NCBI GenBank assembly: GCA_023440865.1
Contig: JAEXRM010000222.1
Span: 1-43,952, forward strand
DNA from: Bacillota bacterium
GTDB taxonomy: Bacteria; Bacillota; Clostridia; DSM-8532
DNA: 43,952 nt
Direction of reading: 5' to 3'
Positions 30,291 through 38,167 of the stretch are shown here, in pieces; position 1 is the first letter of the stretch; every line of letters begins with the position of its first letter. Made by a program: the position numbers and the translations under genes. The notes below the pieces were generated by a model. It was not told the origin of the DNA and did no database searches. It saw only the letters and a program-made list of their open reading frames with translations.

Positions 30291-32405
30291 CTATCTGGGC
30301 CGCCGTTCCGCCACCACCTGCTTCATGATGTCCACGGTCTCCTGCGCCTCGGCCAGTTCGCCCCGGAGCCGCAGGTTTTCCGCTTCCAGCGCCTGCAACC
30401 GTGCCGCATCGCGTTCCGAAGCGGCCCTAAGCGACTCCGTCCTGCCAGGCGCACCAGGAAGAACCTCCGGTACGGCCGTCCTGTCTGCCGGCCCCGGGGC
30501 AGAATCGCTCCACCCGCGATGCCGCCGGCTTTCCACAGGCGTTGGCACGGCGTTCCCGCACACCTCGCCATCCAGTCCGCCAAACCGGCCGCGCGGCACA
30601 TATCGGGTATGCAGGTATTCGTGCGCCACAGGGCTGCCGGGATGCATGAGGTATTCCTTGTACAAATCCGTGACATGCTGGTTTTCATGCGACTTGCGCA
30701 CCGGCATGCCCTCATCGACGGCATACAGGCCGGACAGGCGTTTCATCCGCACCTGCGGATCCACCGACCGGGGCTGTCCCCCGCCCGTGATGCATCCACC
30801 CGGACAACCCATCACCTCGATGAAATGGTAGGGTGACTCCCCGCGCGCCACCTGGGCCATCAACCGGTTCGCACCCGAAAGACCGCTTGTGACGGCAATG
30901 CGCACCTCCACACCCGACAGGAAGCCGTATGCCGGCAATGGATTCTCAAACCGCAGCGTCGCCTCCTTGACCTGCGCCAACCCGACAATGGGTGTCACAT
31001 GCAGCTTTTCAAACGGAAGCTCCCGTCCGGTCACCAGCTCGTGCACCGTCCGCAACGCGGCTTCCATCACGCCACCAGTCAGACCGAAAATGGCGGCGGC
31101 CCCCGTCGAGATGCCCAGCGGCTTGTCGAACGCCTCGTCGGGCAGATTCGCGAAATCGATGCCCGCTTCCTTGATCATGGCGGCCAGCTCTCGGGTGGTC
31201 AGCACCGCGTCCACATTCGACACGCCGTCGTTCTTCATTTCGGGGCGGATGATCTCGAATTTCTTGGCCGTGCATGGCATGACCGAAACCACATACATCT
31301 CTTCCGGCCTGCGCCCGATGCGAGACGCCCACCAGCCCTTCGCCAGCGCGCCGAGCATCGTGTGGGGGGATTTGCATGTGGAAAGATGCGCCAGCGCATC
31401 CGGCCAGGCATGCTCGACATGCTTGATCCAACCCGGGCTGCAGCTCGTGACCATCGGCAGCGCGGGTTTTGCGCCATGGGTTTCGGCACGTCCCCCGTCG
31501 CGATCCGGATGGCCGCCAGCACCGTCCCCCCCATCCGCCAATGTCCGGCGAAGCCGCTCCAGCAGCTCCGTGCCCTCCTCGAGAATCGTCAGGTCGGCCG
31601 CAAAATCCGTGTCGAACACATCGTTGAAGCCGAGCGCGCGCAGGGCAGCCGCAAGCTTGCCCGTGACGGGCGTTCCGGGCGCCATGCCGAACTCCTCCCC
31701 CAGGGCCACACGCACGGCGGGCGCCACCTGCACGACCGTGCGCAGTGCCGGGTTGCCAAGCGCCTCCCAGACACGGCGAGTCGAATCGGTCTCCTTGAGC
31801 GCACCGACAGGGCACACCACCGTGCACTGCCCGCAAAAAGCGCAGTTCACGGCACCCAGCGGCAATTCGTCCGCCGGCCCCACAACGGTCGAGAAACCGC
31901 GGTGCTGGGCATTGAGGATGCCTTCGCCCTGGATGTCGTTGCAGACCGTGACGCAGCGCCGGCACAGGATGCATTTGGACATGTCGCGCGTGATGGAAGG
32001 GGATTCGTCGATGATCCGTTCCGACTGTTCGCCCTCGAAGCGTGAGGTCTCCACGCCAAGCTGGCGTCCGAGTGCCTGCAGCTCGCAGCTCTGGTTGCGC
32101 CGGCAGGCGAGGCAATCCTTCGAGTGGTCCGACAGGATCAGTTCATAGAGCACCTTGCGTGCATTCCGGACCTTTTGTGTGTTCGTCTGCACCACCATGC
32201 CCTCGGCCACCAGCGTGATGCAGGCGGCCTGCAGCGTCCTCGCGCCGGCCACCTCGACCGAGCAGATGCGGCACGTGCCGAACTCATGGATTTCCGGCAG
32301 GCGGCACAGCGAGGGAATGCGGATGCCATTGGCGGCCGCCGCGTCGAACAGGGTCGTCCCTTCCGGGACCTCCAGGGCCTTGCCGTTGATGGTCAGGTGG
32401 ATCAC
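30291..32405 (-). CDS. hydA: [FeFe] hydrogenase catalytic subunit HydA (multimeric, NADH-linked type)
   Basis: This 704-residue catalytic subunit of a soluble trimeric [FeFe] hydrogenase makes or uses H2. The N terminus has a 2Fe-2S ferredoxin-like domain (Cys34, 45, 48, 62), a His-Cys cluster motif (HSKDCLACRRNQSC, 94-107) and two 4Fe-4S motifs (145-155 and 188-198). H-cluster motifs are TSCSPGW (320-326), MPCTAKKFE (376-384) and EVMGCPGGCITGGGQP (530-545), and the small-subunit-like end reaches residue 605. The first motif has Ser where classical enzymes have TSCCP. Two oddities are a Gly/Asp-rich insertion (about 290-316) and a 100-residue tail with a coiled coil (about 655-700). The start is GTG at 32405 after GGGGGGAA, 11 nt past hydB. 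Confidence 0.95.
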   Translation of the reverse strand: MIHLTINGKALEVPEGTTLFDAAAANGIRIPSLCRLPEIHEFGTCRICSVEVAGARTLQAACITLVAEGMVVQTNTQKVRNARKVLYELILSDHSKDCLACRRNQSCELQALGRQLGVETSRFEGEQSERIIDESPSITRDMSKCILCRRCVTVCNDIQGEGILNAQHRGFSTVVGPADELPLGAVNCAFCGQCTVVCPVGALKETDSTRRVWEALGNPALRTVVQVAPAVRVALGEEFGMAPGTPVTGKLAAALRALGFNDVFDTDFAADLTILEEGTELLERLRRTLADGGDGAGGHPDRDGGRAETHGAKPALPMVTSCSPGWIKHVEHAWPDALAHLSTCKSPHTMLGALAKGWWASRIGRRPEEMYVVSVMPCTAKKFEIIRPEMKNDGVSNVDAVLTTRELAAMIKEAGIDFANLPDEAFDKPLGISTGAAAIFGLTGGVMEAALRTVHELVTGRELPFEKLHVTPIVGLAQVKEATLRFENPLPAYGFLSGVEVRIAVTSGLSGANRLMAQVARGESPYHFIEVMGCPGGCITGGGQPRSVDPQVRMKRLSGLYAVDEGMPVRKSHENQHVTDLYKEYLMHPGSPVAHEYLHTRYVPRGRFGGLDGEVCGNAVPTPVESRRHRGWSDSAPGPADRTAVPEVLPGAPGRTESLRAASERDAARLQALEAENLRLRGELAEAQETVDIMKQVVAERRPR

Positions 32406-32416
32406 GGTATTCCCCC

Positions 32417-35400
32417 CTATCTCCGGTCACAGTGCAGGCAGCGCATCGCCTCGGCCATGGCCGTGAGCTTGTGGTAGCCCAGCACCACCTCGTCAAAGGA
32501 ATTCCGACGCTTTTCCGCCGCCAGCATATCCAGCGGGAACCGTTTGAGCGCCACAACCTCGTCCTCGTCCCGCACGTCCGGGATGTCGATGGGCGCGCCC
32601 TTGTTGAGCTGTCCGGTTCCGCCGAGATACCGGTCAATGGACACTGCGGCCTGCTTCCCGTCCGCGATGGCGCGAATGACGGTGTCCGGTCCCCTTGCCA
32701 CGTCGCCGCCGGCAAACACACCGGTCACCGTGGTCATGAGGGAGTCCTCGTCCACCACGAATGTCCCCCAGGATGTGGTGCCGATCTCACCGGGCTTTAC
32801 GAACGGCAGGTCCGCATGCTGGCTGACCGCCGGCACAACGGTGTCGACAGGAAGCAGGAAGTTCGTCCCCTCGATGGGCACGGCGGTGCGACGCCCCGCC
32901 TTGTCGAACGCACCCAGCCGCATCCGGACGCATTCGACAGCCTCCACACGGTTTTCGGAAGAAGAAACCAGCCGCACCGGGCTGACCAGCTCCATGATCT
33001 CCACGCCCTCCCGCTCTGCCTCCTCGATTTCCGACAGATAGGCCGGCATCGAACCGCGGTTGCGGCGATACAGGATCATCACCTTCTCCGCTCCCAGACG
33101 CAGCGCCGTACGCGCCGAATCGACCGCCGTGTTCCCACCGCCGATGACGGCCATGGTTTTGCCCAGAACGAGCGGCCTGTGGAAGTTCACGTCCCGCAGG
33201 AACTCGATGCCCGGCATGACACCGGGAAGGGTCTCCCCCGGAATGCCGATCTGCTGGGGATACAGCGCGCCGGTCGTGACATAGACCGCATCACAGGTCG
33301 ACCGCAGTTCCCGGAAGGTGATGTCCCGCCCGATCTCCGTACCCAGCCGGATGCGCACGCCCGCGCGCTCGATCAGCGCGATTTCATGCGCCAGCACCTC
33401 CTTGGGCAGACGGTATTCCGGGATGCCGATGGCAAGCACGCCGCCGGCGATGCCCTGCGCCTCGAACACATCCACGTCATAACCCGTCCTGGCCAGATAC
33501 CAGGCGCATGTGAGGCCCGAGGCGCCCGCGCCGATGACGGCCACTTTCTTCCCGTTGCGTGGCGCCACCACCTCCTCGGTGAACGGCGCCTCGTTCCGGA
33601 AGGCCCAGTCGGCCACGAACCGCTTGACATCGCAGATCGCGACCGGCTCATCCGTTGTGCCGCGCCGGCACTTCGCCTCGCAGGGCCGTGTGCAGATGCG
33701 GCCGCACACAGCGGGGAACGGGTTCTCCTGACGGATGAGGTTGTACGCGTCCCGGATGCGTCCCGCCGCCACCAGTGACAGGTAGCCCGGCACATTGACA
33801 TGCGCCGGGCAGGCGTTCGCGCAGGGTGAGAGGAACAGGTCGCCGCACACGCCCGCACGGCAGGTCTTGCGCCTGATGTGCTCCTCGTACTCGTCACGGA
33901 AATAACGGATGGTGCTGAGCACCGGATTCGGCGCGGTTTGCCCCAGACCGCACATCGCGGTTTGCCGGATGGTCTCGCCCAACTCCTCCAGCAGCTCGAT
34001 GTCACCCTCGCATCCCGCCCCGCGGGTGATGCGCTCGAGAATCTCGAGCATGCGCTTCGTGCCGATGCGGCAGGCCACGCACTTGCCGCATGACTCGTCC
34101 CGGATGAAGTCCATGAAGAACCGGGCCGTGTCGACCATGCAGGTGTCCTCGTCCATGGCGATGAGGCCGCCGGAGCCCATGATGGCCCCGAGCTTCGTGA
34201 GCGTGTCATACTCGGCCGGTACATTGAGGTTCTCCGGCGTGATGCAGCCGCCGGAGGGGCCGCCGATCTGCGCGGCCTTGAACTTCTTGTGCGCCTGCAT
34301 GCCGCCGCCGAGGTCGAACAGGATGTCGCCGATGGGTGTGCCGACGGGCACCTCGACGATGCCCGTGTTCACCACGTTGCCTGCCAGCGCGAACACCTTC
34401 GTCCCCTTGCTCTTTTCCGTGCCATACTGGGCGTACCATGCCCCGCCATGCAGCAGGATGGGCGGTATGGAGGCAAGGGTCTCGACGTTGTTGATGATGG
34501 TGGGTTCTCCGAACAGGCCCTTCTGGAACGGAAACGGCGGCTTCTGGCGCGGCTCGCCCCGCCGTCCCTCGACCGAGGCGATCAGGGCCGTCTCCTCGCC
34601 GCAGACAAAGGCGCCCGCCCCGATGCGGACCTCGATGTCGAAGCCAAATCCGCTGCCCAGGATGTCCACGCCCAGCAACCCGGCCTGCCGCGCTTCGGTG
34701 ATGGCCGCCTCCACGCGTTCCACAGCCAGCGGGTACTCGGCCCGCACGTAGATGTAGCCCTGACGGGCCCCGATGGCGTACCCGCCGATGAGCATGCCCT
34801 CGATGACGCTGTGCGGATCCCCCTCGAGAATGGAGCGGTCCATGAATGCGCCCGGATCCCCCTCGTCCGCATTGCAGACCAGGAACTTGCGCTCGCTTTT
34901 CGCCAGCAGTCCGGATTTCCATTTCACCCCGGTCGGGAAGCCGGCTCCGCCGCGGCCCTTGAGCCCGGAGCGCGCGACCTCCTCCACCACCTCGCCGGGT
35001 GTGGCGGACAAAAGCACCTTCGCGGCCGCCCGATACCCGTCGCGGGCGATGGAGGCGGCCAGTGAACGGTAGTCCATCCAGCCGCAGTTGCGCAGCGCGA
35101 TGCGGACCTGGCGCCGGAAAAAGTCGATGTCGTCGTAGCACGGCACGTGCCGCTGCAGGGACTCGTCGAAGAACGTGTACTCGATCGCCGGCCGACCGTC
35201 GCGCAGGTGGCGCCGCACCATGTCGCGGGCCGCCTCCGGGGTCATCCGGGCATAAAAGGTGCGGTCCGGCAGCACGAGCAGCACCGGGCCGACCGCGCAG
35301 ATGCCCATGCAACCCGTTTCGCGCACAAGGACCTCGTCCGCGAGCCCCTGTGTCTGCAGCTCCGCTTCCACGGCCGACTTCACATCGGCGCACCTGGAGG

Positions 35401-35530
35401 AGACACAGCCGGCGCCGGCGCACACGAACACCTGGGCACGGCAACGTTCCGTGGCGGTCCGATAGGCGGACGCGACACGGTCAAGGTCCTCGATGCTCCG
35501 GATCACCCCGGTCTGCGTTTGTCCTTCCAT
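32417..35530 (-). CDS. hydB: Hydrogenase NADH-binding subunit HydB/NuoF fused to GltD/NfnB-like flavoprotein
   Basis: The 1037-residue fusion carries a thioredoxin-like 2Fe-2S domain (1-110; Cys37, 42, 74, 78). The NuoF-type FMN/NADH domain follows (GRGGAGFPTG 192-201, ADEGDPGAF 221-229) with an SLBB region and a 4Fe-4S motif (Cys481, 484, 487, 527). The part from about 555 to 1037 is a GltD/NfnB-like NAD(P)H oxidoreductase. It has Cys570, 574, 609, 613, 617 and 621, an FAD Rossmann motif GAGASG (667-672), a second nucleotide motif GGGNTAVD (797-804), and an ending with CLHCD. It probably routes electrons between NADH, perhaps NADPH, ferredoxin and the hydrogenase. The start at 35530 has AAAGGAG; it lies 45 nt after hydC and 11 nt before hydA. 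Confidence 0.93.
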   Translation of the reverse strand: MEGQTQTGVIRSIEDLDRVASAYRTATERCRAQVFVCAGAGCVSSRCADVKSAVEAELQTQGLADEVLVRETGCMGICAVGPVLLVLPDRTFYARMTPEAARDMVRRHLRDGRPAIEYTFFDESLQRHVPCYDDIDFFRRQVRIALRNCGWMDYRSLAASIARDGYRAAAKVLLSATPGEVVEEVARSGLKGRGGAGFPTGVKWKSGLLAKSERKFLVCNADEGDPGAFMDRSILEGDPHSVIEGMLIGGYAIGARQGYIYVRAEYPLAVERVEAAITEARQAGLLGVDILGSGFGFDIEVRIGAGAFVCGEETALIASVEGRRGEPRQKPPFPFQKGLFGEPTIINNVETLASIPPILLHGGAWYAQYGTEKSKGTKVFALAGNVVNTGIVEVPVGTPIGDILFDLGGGMQAHKKFKAAQIGGPSGGCITPENLNVPAEYDTLTKLGAIMGSGGLIAMDEDTCMVDTARFFMDFIRDESCGKCVACRIGTKRMLEILERITRGAGCEGDIELLEELGETIRQTAMCGLGQTAPNPVLSTIRYFRDEYEEHIRRKTCRAGVCGDLFLSPCANACPAHVNVPGYLSLVAAGRIRDAYNLIRQENPFPAVCGRICTRPCEAKCRRGTTDEPVAICDVKRFVADWAFRNEAPFTEEVVAPRNGKKVAVIGAGASGLTCAWYLARTGYDVDVFEAQGIAGGVLAIGIPEYRLPKEVLAHEIALIERAGVRIRLGTEIGRDITFRELRSTCDAVYVTTGALYPQQIGIPGETLPGVMPGIEFLRDVNFHRPLVLGKTMAVIGGGNTAVDSARTALRLGAEKVMILYRRNRGSMPAYLSEIEEAEREGVEIMELVSPVRLVSSSENRVEAVECVRMRLGAFDKAGRRTAVPIEGTNFLLPVDTVVPAVSQHADLPFVKPGEIGTTSWGTFVVDEDSLMTTVTGVFAGGDVARGPDTVIRAIADGKQAAVSIDRYLGGTGQLNKGAPIDIPDVRDEDEVVALKRFPLDMLAAEKRRNSFDEVVLGYHKLTAMAEAMRCLHCDRR

Positions 35531-35575
35531 GATCGCTCCTTTTCGGCGTCCTCCCGCAGGCATCCGCCGCACACC

Positions 35576-36112
35576 TCACGACGCGGCCTTCGCCGGAAAC
35601 CGCGCCAGAATCCCCGCAAGCTTGTTCACATTCACCTGCCGGAACACCTCGCCGTCGATCATCATGGCCGGCGCAAGGCCGCAGGCACCGATGCACCGCG
35701 CCACCTCGAACGTGAACCGGCCGTCGGCCGTGGTGCCGCCGAGTTCCACCGCCAGCGTCTTCATGAGCTGGTCCACAAGTTTTCTGCCACCGCGCACATA
35801 GCAGGCCGTGCCGAGGCACACGCGAATGGTGTGGTCGCCCCGCGGCTTCTCCGAAAAATAGGAATAAAACGTGACCACGCCGCTGATCTCGGACAGTGGC
35901 AGATCGAGGGCGACCGCCACGCGTTCCTGAACCGCCCGCGGCAGATATCCCACCTCCTCCTGCAGCAGATGCAGGATTTGTATGAGACTTTCCCGGTGGC
36001 CTTCATATCGCGCGATCAGGCCGTCGATCCATGCCGGGTCGACCGGAAATGCCCGGCAGCCTGCCGCGGGTGTCCGCCCGTCGATCGATTGGTTCGCCGC
36101 ATCGGTTTTCAT
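35576..36112 (-). CDS. hydC: Hydrogenase subunit HydC (NuoE-like 2Fe-2S protein)
   Basis: The 178-residue protein is a NuoE/HydC-type thioredoxin-fold [2Fe-2S] subunit. It passes electrons between the NuoF-like flavin subunit and HydA. Ligand motifs are CLGTACYVRGG (first two Cys) and EVARCIGACGLAP (second two Cys), preceded by the usual helical bundle HLLQEEVGYLPRAVQERVA. The length (about 160-180) fits the family. The start at 36112 follows GGGGGAGGACAAGCC; an in-frame Met at 36130 is less likely because it overlaps that ribosome binding site. It is the first gene of hydC-hydB-hydA. An intrinsic terminator ends only 38 nt upstream of its start, so expression is probably attenuated. Confidence 0.93.
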   Translation of the reverse strand: MKTDAANQSIDGRTPAAGCRAFPVDPAWIDGLIARYEGHRESLIQILHLLQEEVGYLPRAVQERVAVALDLPLSEISGVVTFYSYFSEKPRGDHTIRVCLGTACYVRGGRKLVDQLMKTLAVELGGTTADGRFTFEVARCIGACGLAPAMMIDGEVFRQVNVNKLAGILARFPAKAAS

Positions 36113-36317
36113 GGCTTGTCCTCCCCCCATGCGCTGGCAACCGGATGAACAAAAAAAGCCCCTGTCCGCGCGACGTCCCCAACAAGGACAGTCAGGCCGA
36201 TCAGAGGGGCTTGTGCCGAATGCGTGTCCACGGCTTCACCTCCGGTCCATCCTTCGGATGGCGGACCACGCCGATGGATAACCGGCGGCTGGCATGCCGC
36301 TATCGGAATACGCCATC
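36113..36317 (-). ncRNA. Structured 5' leader of the hydrogenase operon (candidate attenuator or riboswitch)
   Basis: The transcript from the promoter at 36324-36352 would carry about 205 nt before hydC. On paper it folds into several stems. P1 pairs 36313-36319 with 36271-36277 (7 bp) and encloses P2 (36285-36300, 5-bp stem). P3 spans 36244-36267, made of GGTCC/GGACC and ATCC/GGAT around TTC. P4 pairs 36215-36218 with 36231-36234. A terminator with a T7 tract follows at 36151-36212. No promoter fits in the 38 nt between that tract and the hydC start, so the terminator must lie within the leader. I do not recognise a known riboswitch class. The in-frame open stretch on this strand is not supported as a gene. 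Confidence 0.5.
36151..36212 (-). terminator. Intrinsic terminator inside the hydrogenase leader
   Basis: On the minus strand the 3' arm GGACAGGGGCTT (36167-36156) can pair with CTGTCC (36191-36186) and AAGCCCC (36212-36206). Seven T follow at 36157-36151. The GGGG in the loop (near 36180-36177) could pair instead with the CCCC of the 5' arm. It could also pair with GTCC, which would prevent terminator formation. This mutually exclusive pairing is typical of attenuators. Confidence 0.6.
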
Positions 36318-36320
36318 GGA

Positions 36321-36332
36321 GGGTATATACCC
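36321..36332. promoter_or_regulatory. Perfect palindrome GGGTATATACCC at the hydrogenase promoter
   Basis: The 12-bp palindrome covers the putative -10 box TATATA of the minus-strand hydrogenase promoter. It resembles GGGTATGTACCT in front of hcp (26685-26696). A redox-responsive repressor or activator is a plausible binder, not identified here. Confidence 0.5.
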
Positions 36333-36352
36333 ATATTTCAACGGTTAACCCA
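36324..36352 (-). promoter_or_regulatory. Putative hydrogenase operon promoter
   Basis: On the minus strand TGGGTT (36352-36347) and TATATA (36329-36324) are 17 nt apart. The -35 is poor, so the call rests on spacing and on the palindrome over the -10. Confidence 0.4.
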
Positions 36353-36355
36353 GGA

Positions 36356-36384
36356 TTGACACCCTTACCGGGCGAGCGGATAAT
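36356..36384 (+). promoter_or_regulatory. Promoter of the MFS transporter gene
   Basis: A perfect TTGACA (36356-36361) and GATAAT (36379-36384) are 17 nt apart, about 87 nt before the start at 36471. It lies back to back with the hydrogenase promoter. Confidence 0.8.
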
Positions 36385-36470
36385 GAGGATGCCCGCCTCA
36401 CCATGAACACGTGTCTGCGGCTGGATCGCACATGACGCCGGGATGTACCCCCGCCGTGTGATGGTAAGCC

Positions 36471-37871
36471 ATGACGAAAGGGAACAGGTTGACATCCATG
36501 CCCAGACGCTCCCTTGCCTCCCCGTTTGCCGCCCTCTACCAGGAGGCCGGCATCCTGCCCGACATCCGCCGCAGCATCGGCTGGATGATCATGGCCAATC
36601 TGTTCGGCACCTTTTGGGGTACCATCGCCGGCGGCTCCGCCCTGACGGGCCTGGCGGAGGCACTCGGCGCGAACGATCTCGTGTTCGGCGTCCTGACGGC
36701 GATTCCCCTGTTCGGATCCCTGCTGCAGATACCGGCAGCCCTGCTGGTGAGCCGCACGAAGAAGCGCAAGCAGTACCTCCTCACGATCGGCGTGTTCTCC
36801 CGCGCCCTATGGCTGGTGGTGGGCTTCATCCCCTTCCTGCTGCCGGAACAGCCCCAGTGGCTCCGCATCTGGACGCTCATCCTGCTCATCGGCGTGTCCG
36901 CATCCTCCGGCGCGATCATCAACGTCTGCTTCACCCCCTGGATGGCGGATCTGGTTCCCATTGGCATCCGCGGTCGATGGCTGTCGCTGCGGGACAAGCT
37001 GCTCAACCTGCTGTCGGTCGCGCTCGGTCTCGGCGTCGCCCGCCTGCTCGACGTCCTGCCCGGCTATACGGGTTATGCGGTGGTCTTCGGCATGTGCGGT
37101 GTTTTCGGCGTGCTCGACATGATCAGCTTCATCGGCGTGAAGGACGTGCCCATGCAGACCGCCCAGGGTGTCCGCATCCGCGAGGTGTTCCATGGCATGT
37201 TCACCGACAAGCCGTTCTTCCGGTTTCTGGTCTTTTGGACCGTCTGGTCGTTCACGGCGAACTTCTCGAGCCCCTACTTCGTGCGGTATGCCCTGGGTCC
37301 GCAGGAACTCAGCTTCGTCGAGGTGACGCTGGCCGGCCAGATCACCTACGCGGTGTTCGCGGTGCTGTCGCTGTCCTGGTGGGGCCGTCAGATGGACCGG
37401 TTTGGAAACATTCCCGTCCTGTGGATCACCAGCCTGGTCACGGCGGTCAATCCCATCGTCTGGCTGCTGGCGACCAAAGGCAGCCCCCTCTCGCTGTTCC
37501 TGTTCAACGCCGTGGGCGGACTCGTCTGGGGCGCGGCCAACCTGGCCGTCATGAACATCCTGCTGCACCGGTCGCCGGAGGCGCAGCGCCCGTCCTATGT
37601 CGCCGTCTTTTCCGCCATCACGTCCATCGCAGGCGCGTTCCTGGGCGTCCTCGCCGGCGGCGCGGTGCTGCAGGCCATCCAGGATGCGGTGGCCGCACGG
37701 AACCTGCTCTGGTTCGGGCACAAGCCCGACCATTACATGATCGTGTTCATGCTCTCGATCCTGTTGCGATTGGCCGCCGTTTTCGTCTTCCTGCCGGGCA
37801 TGGGGCACGACAAGCAATACACCACCCGCGACATGGTGCGTACGGTGCTGGGTGCCGCCGGTCGCCGCTGA
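36471..37871 (+). CDS. Major facilitator superfamily transporter
   Basis: The 466-residue membrane protein has about 12 hydrophobic segments in two halves and an MFS-like loop with basic residues after the second or third helix (VSRTKKRKQYLL). A second such loop (WWGRQMDRFGN) lies midway. The substrate cannot be inferred; MFS proteins of this sort move sugars or drugs by ion coupling. The start is 36471 or, nine codons later, 36498, which begins MPRRSLASPF and has AGG 9 nt upstream; neither ribosome site is strong. The stop codon lies in the first unit of a 17-bp tandem repeat. The promoter at 36356-36384 is clear. Confidence 0.82.
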   Translation: MTKGNRLTSMPRRSLASPFAALYQEAGILPDIRRSIGWMIMANLFGTFWGTIAGGSALTGLAEALGANDLVFGVLTAIPLFGSLLQIPAALLVSRTKKRKQYLLTIGVFSRALWLVVGFIPFLLPEQPQWLRIWTLILLIGVSASSGAIINVCFTPWMADLVPIGIRGRWLSLRDKLLNLLSVALGLGVARLLDVLPGYTGYAVVFGMCGVFGVLDMISFIGVKDVPMQTAQGVRIREVFHGMFTDKPFFRFLVFWTVWSFTANFSSPYFVRYALGPQELSFVEVTLAGQITYAVFAVLSLSWWGRQMDRFGNIPVLWITSLVTAVNPIVWLLATKGSPLSLFLFNAVGGLVWGAANLAVMNILLHRSPEAQRPSYVAVFSAITSIAGAFLGVLAGGAVLQAIQDAVAARNLLWFGHKPDHYMIVFMLSILLRLAAVFVFLPGMGHDKQYTTRDMVRTVLGAAGRR

Positions 37872-37952
37872 GTGCCGGTAGACGCTGAGTGCCGGTTGAC
37901 GCTGAGTGCCGGTCGCCGCTGAGTGCCGGTCGCCGCTGAGTGCCGGTCGCCG
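37868..37952. repeat. Five 17-bp tandem repeats spanning the MFS stop codon
   Basis: Units start at 37868, 37885, 37902, 37919 and 37936. The first is CTGAGTGCCGGTAGACG, the second differs at one base, and the last three are CTGAGTGCCGGTCGCCG. The TGA in the first unit (37869-37871) is the MFS stop. As the period is not a multiple of three, changes in copy number downstream would not touch the protein. Confidence 0.9.
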
Positions 37953-38017
37953 GCAGGTTCCGGATCGGCAGTTCCGGGGAGCCTGCAGCGGACGGTCCCC
38001 ACCGCCTTGCCCTTTGC

Positions 38018-38065
38018 ATGCAAATGGACACGGGATGCATGCTGCTTCCCGTGTCCATTTTGCAT
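38018..38065. terminator. Long hairpin between the MFS and cyclophilin genes
   Basis: The arms 38018-38035 and 38047-38065 pair over 18 bp with one bulged A around an 11-nt loop. There is no T-run. It probably separates the convergent MFS and cyclophilin genes. The 296-bp gap 37872-38167 otherwise holds only the 17-bp repeats. Confidence 0.6.
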
Positions 38066-38167
38066 GTGCATGGCCGCCTGCGCGTTCGGCCTTGCCGCCG
38101 CTGCCTGCCGGATGGCGCCTGGCTCTTCCGGCTGCGCCCGGCTTGTCGCAAGGCAATCGGCTGCGCG

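Noticed and set aside
36321..36332. Rex binding site at the hydrogenase promoter
   Set aside because: The palindrome GGGTATATACCC does not match the TTGTGA-N6-TCACAA type of site known for Rex.
36109..36495. Open frame upstream of hydC on the minus strand
   Set aside because: It crosses the promoter and terminator, has no ribosome binding site or recognisable domain, and is better explained as leader RNA.
37868..37952. Possible CRISPR array
   Set aside because: The units are 17 bp, directly abutting, without spacers, and no cas gene is present.
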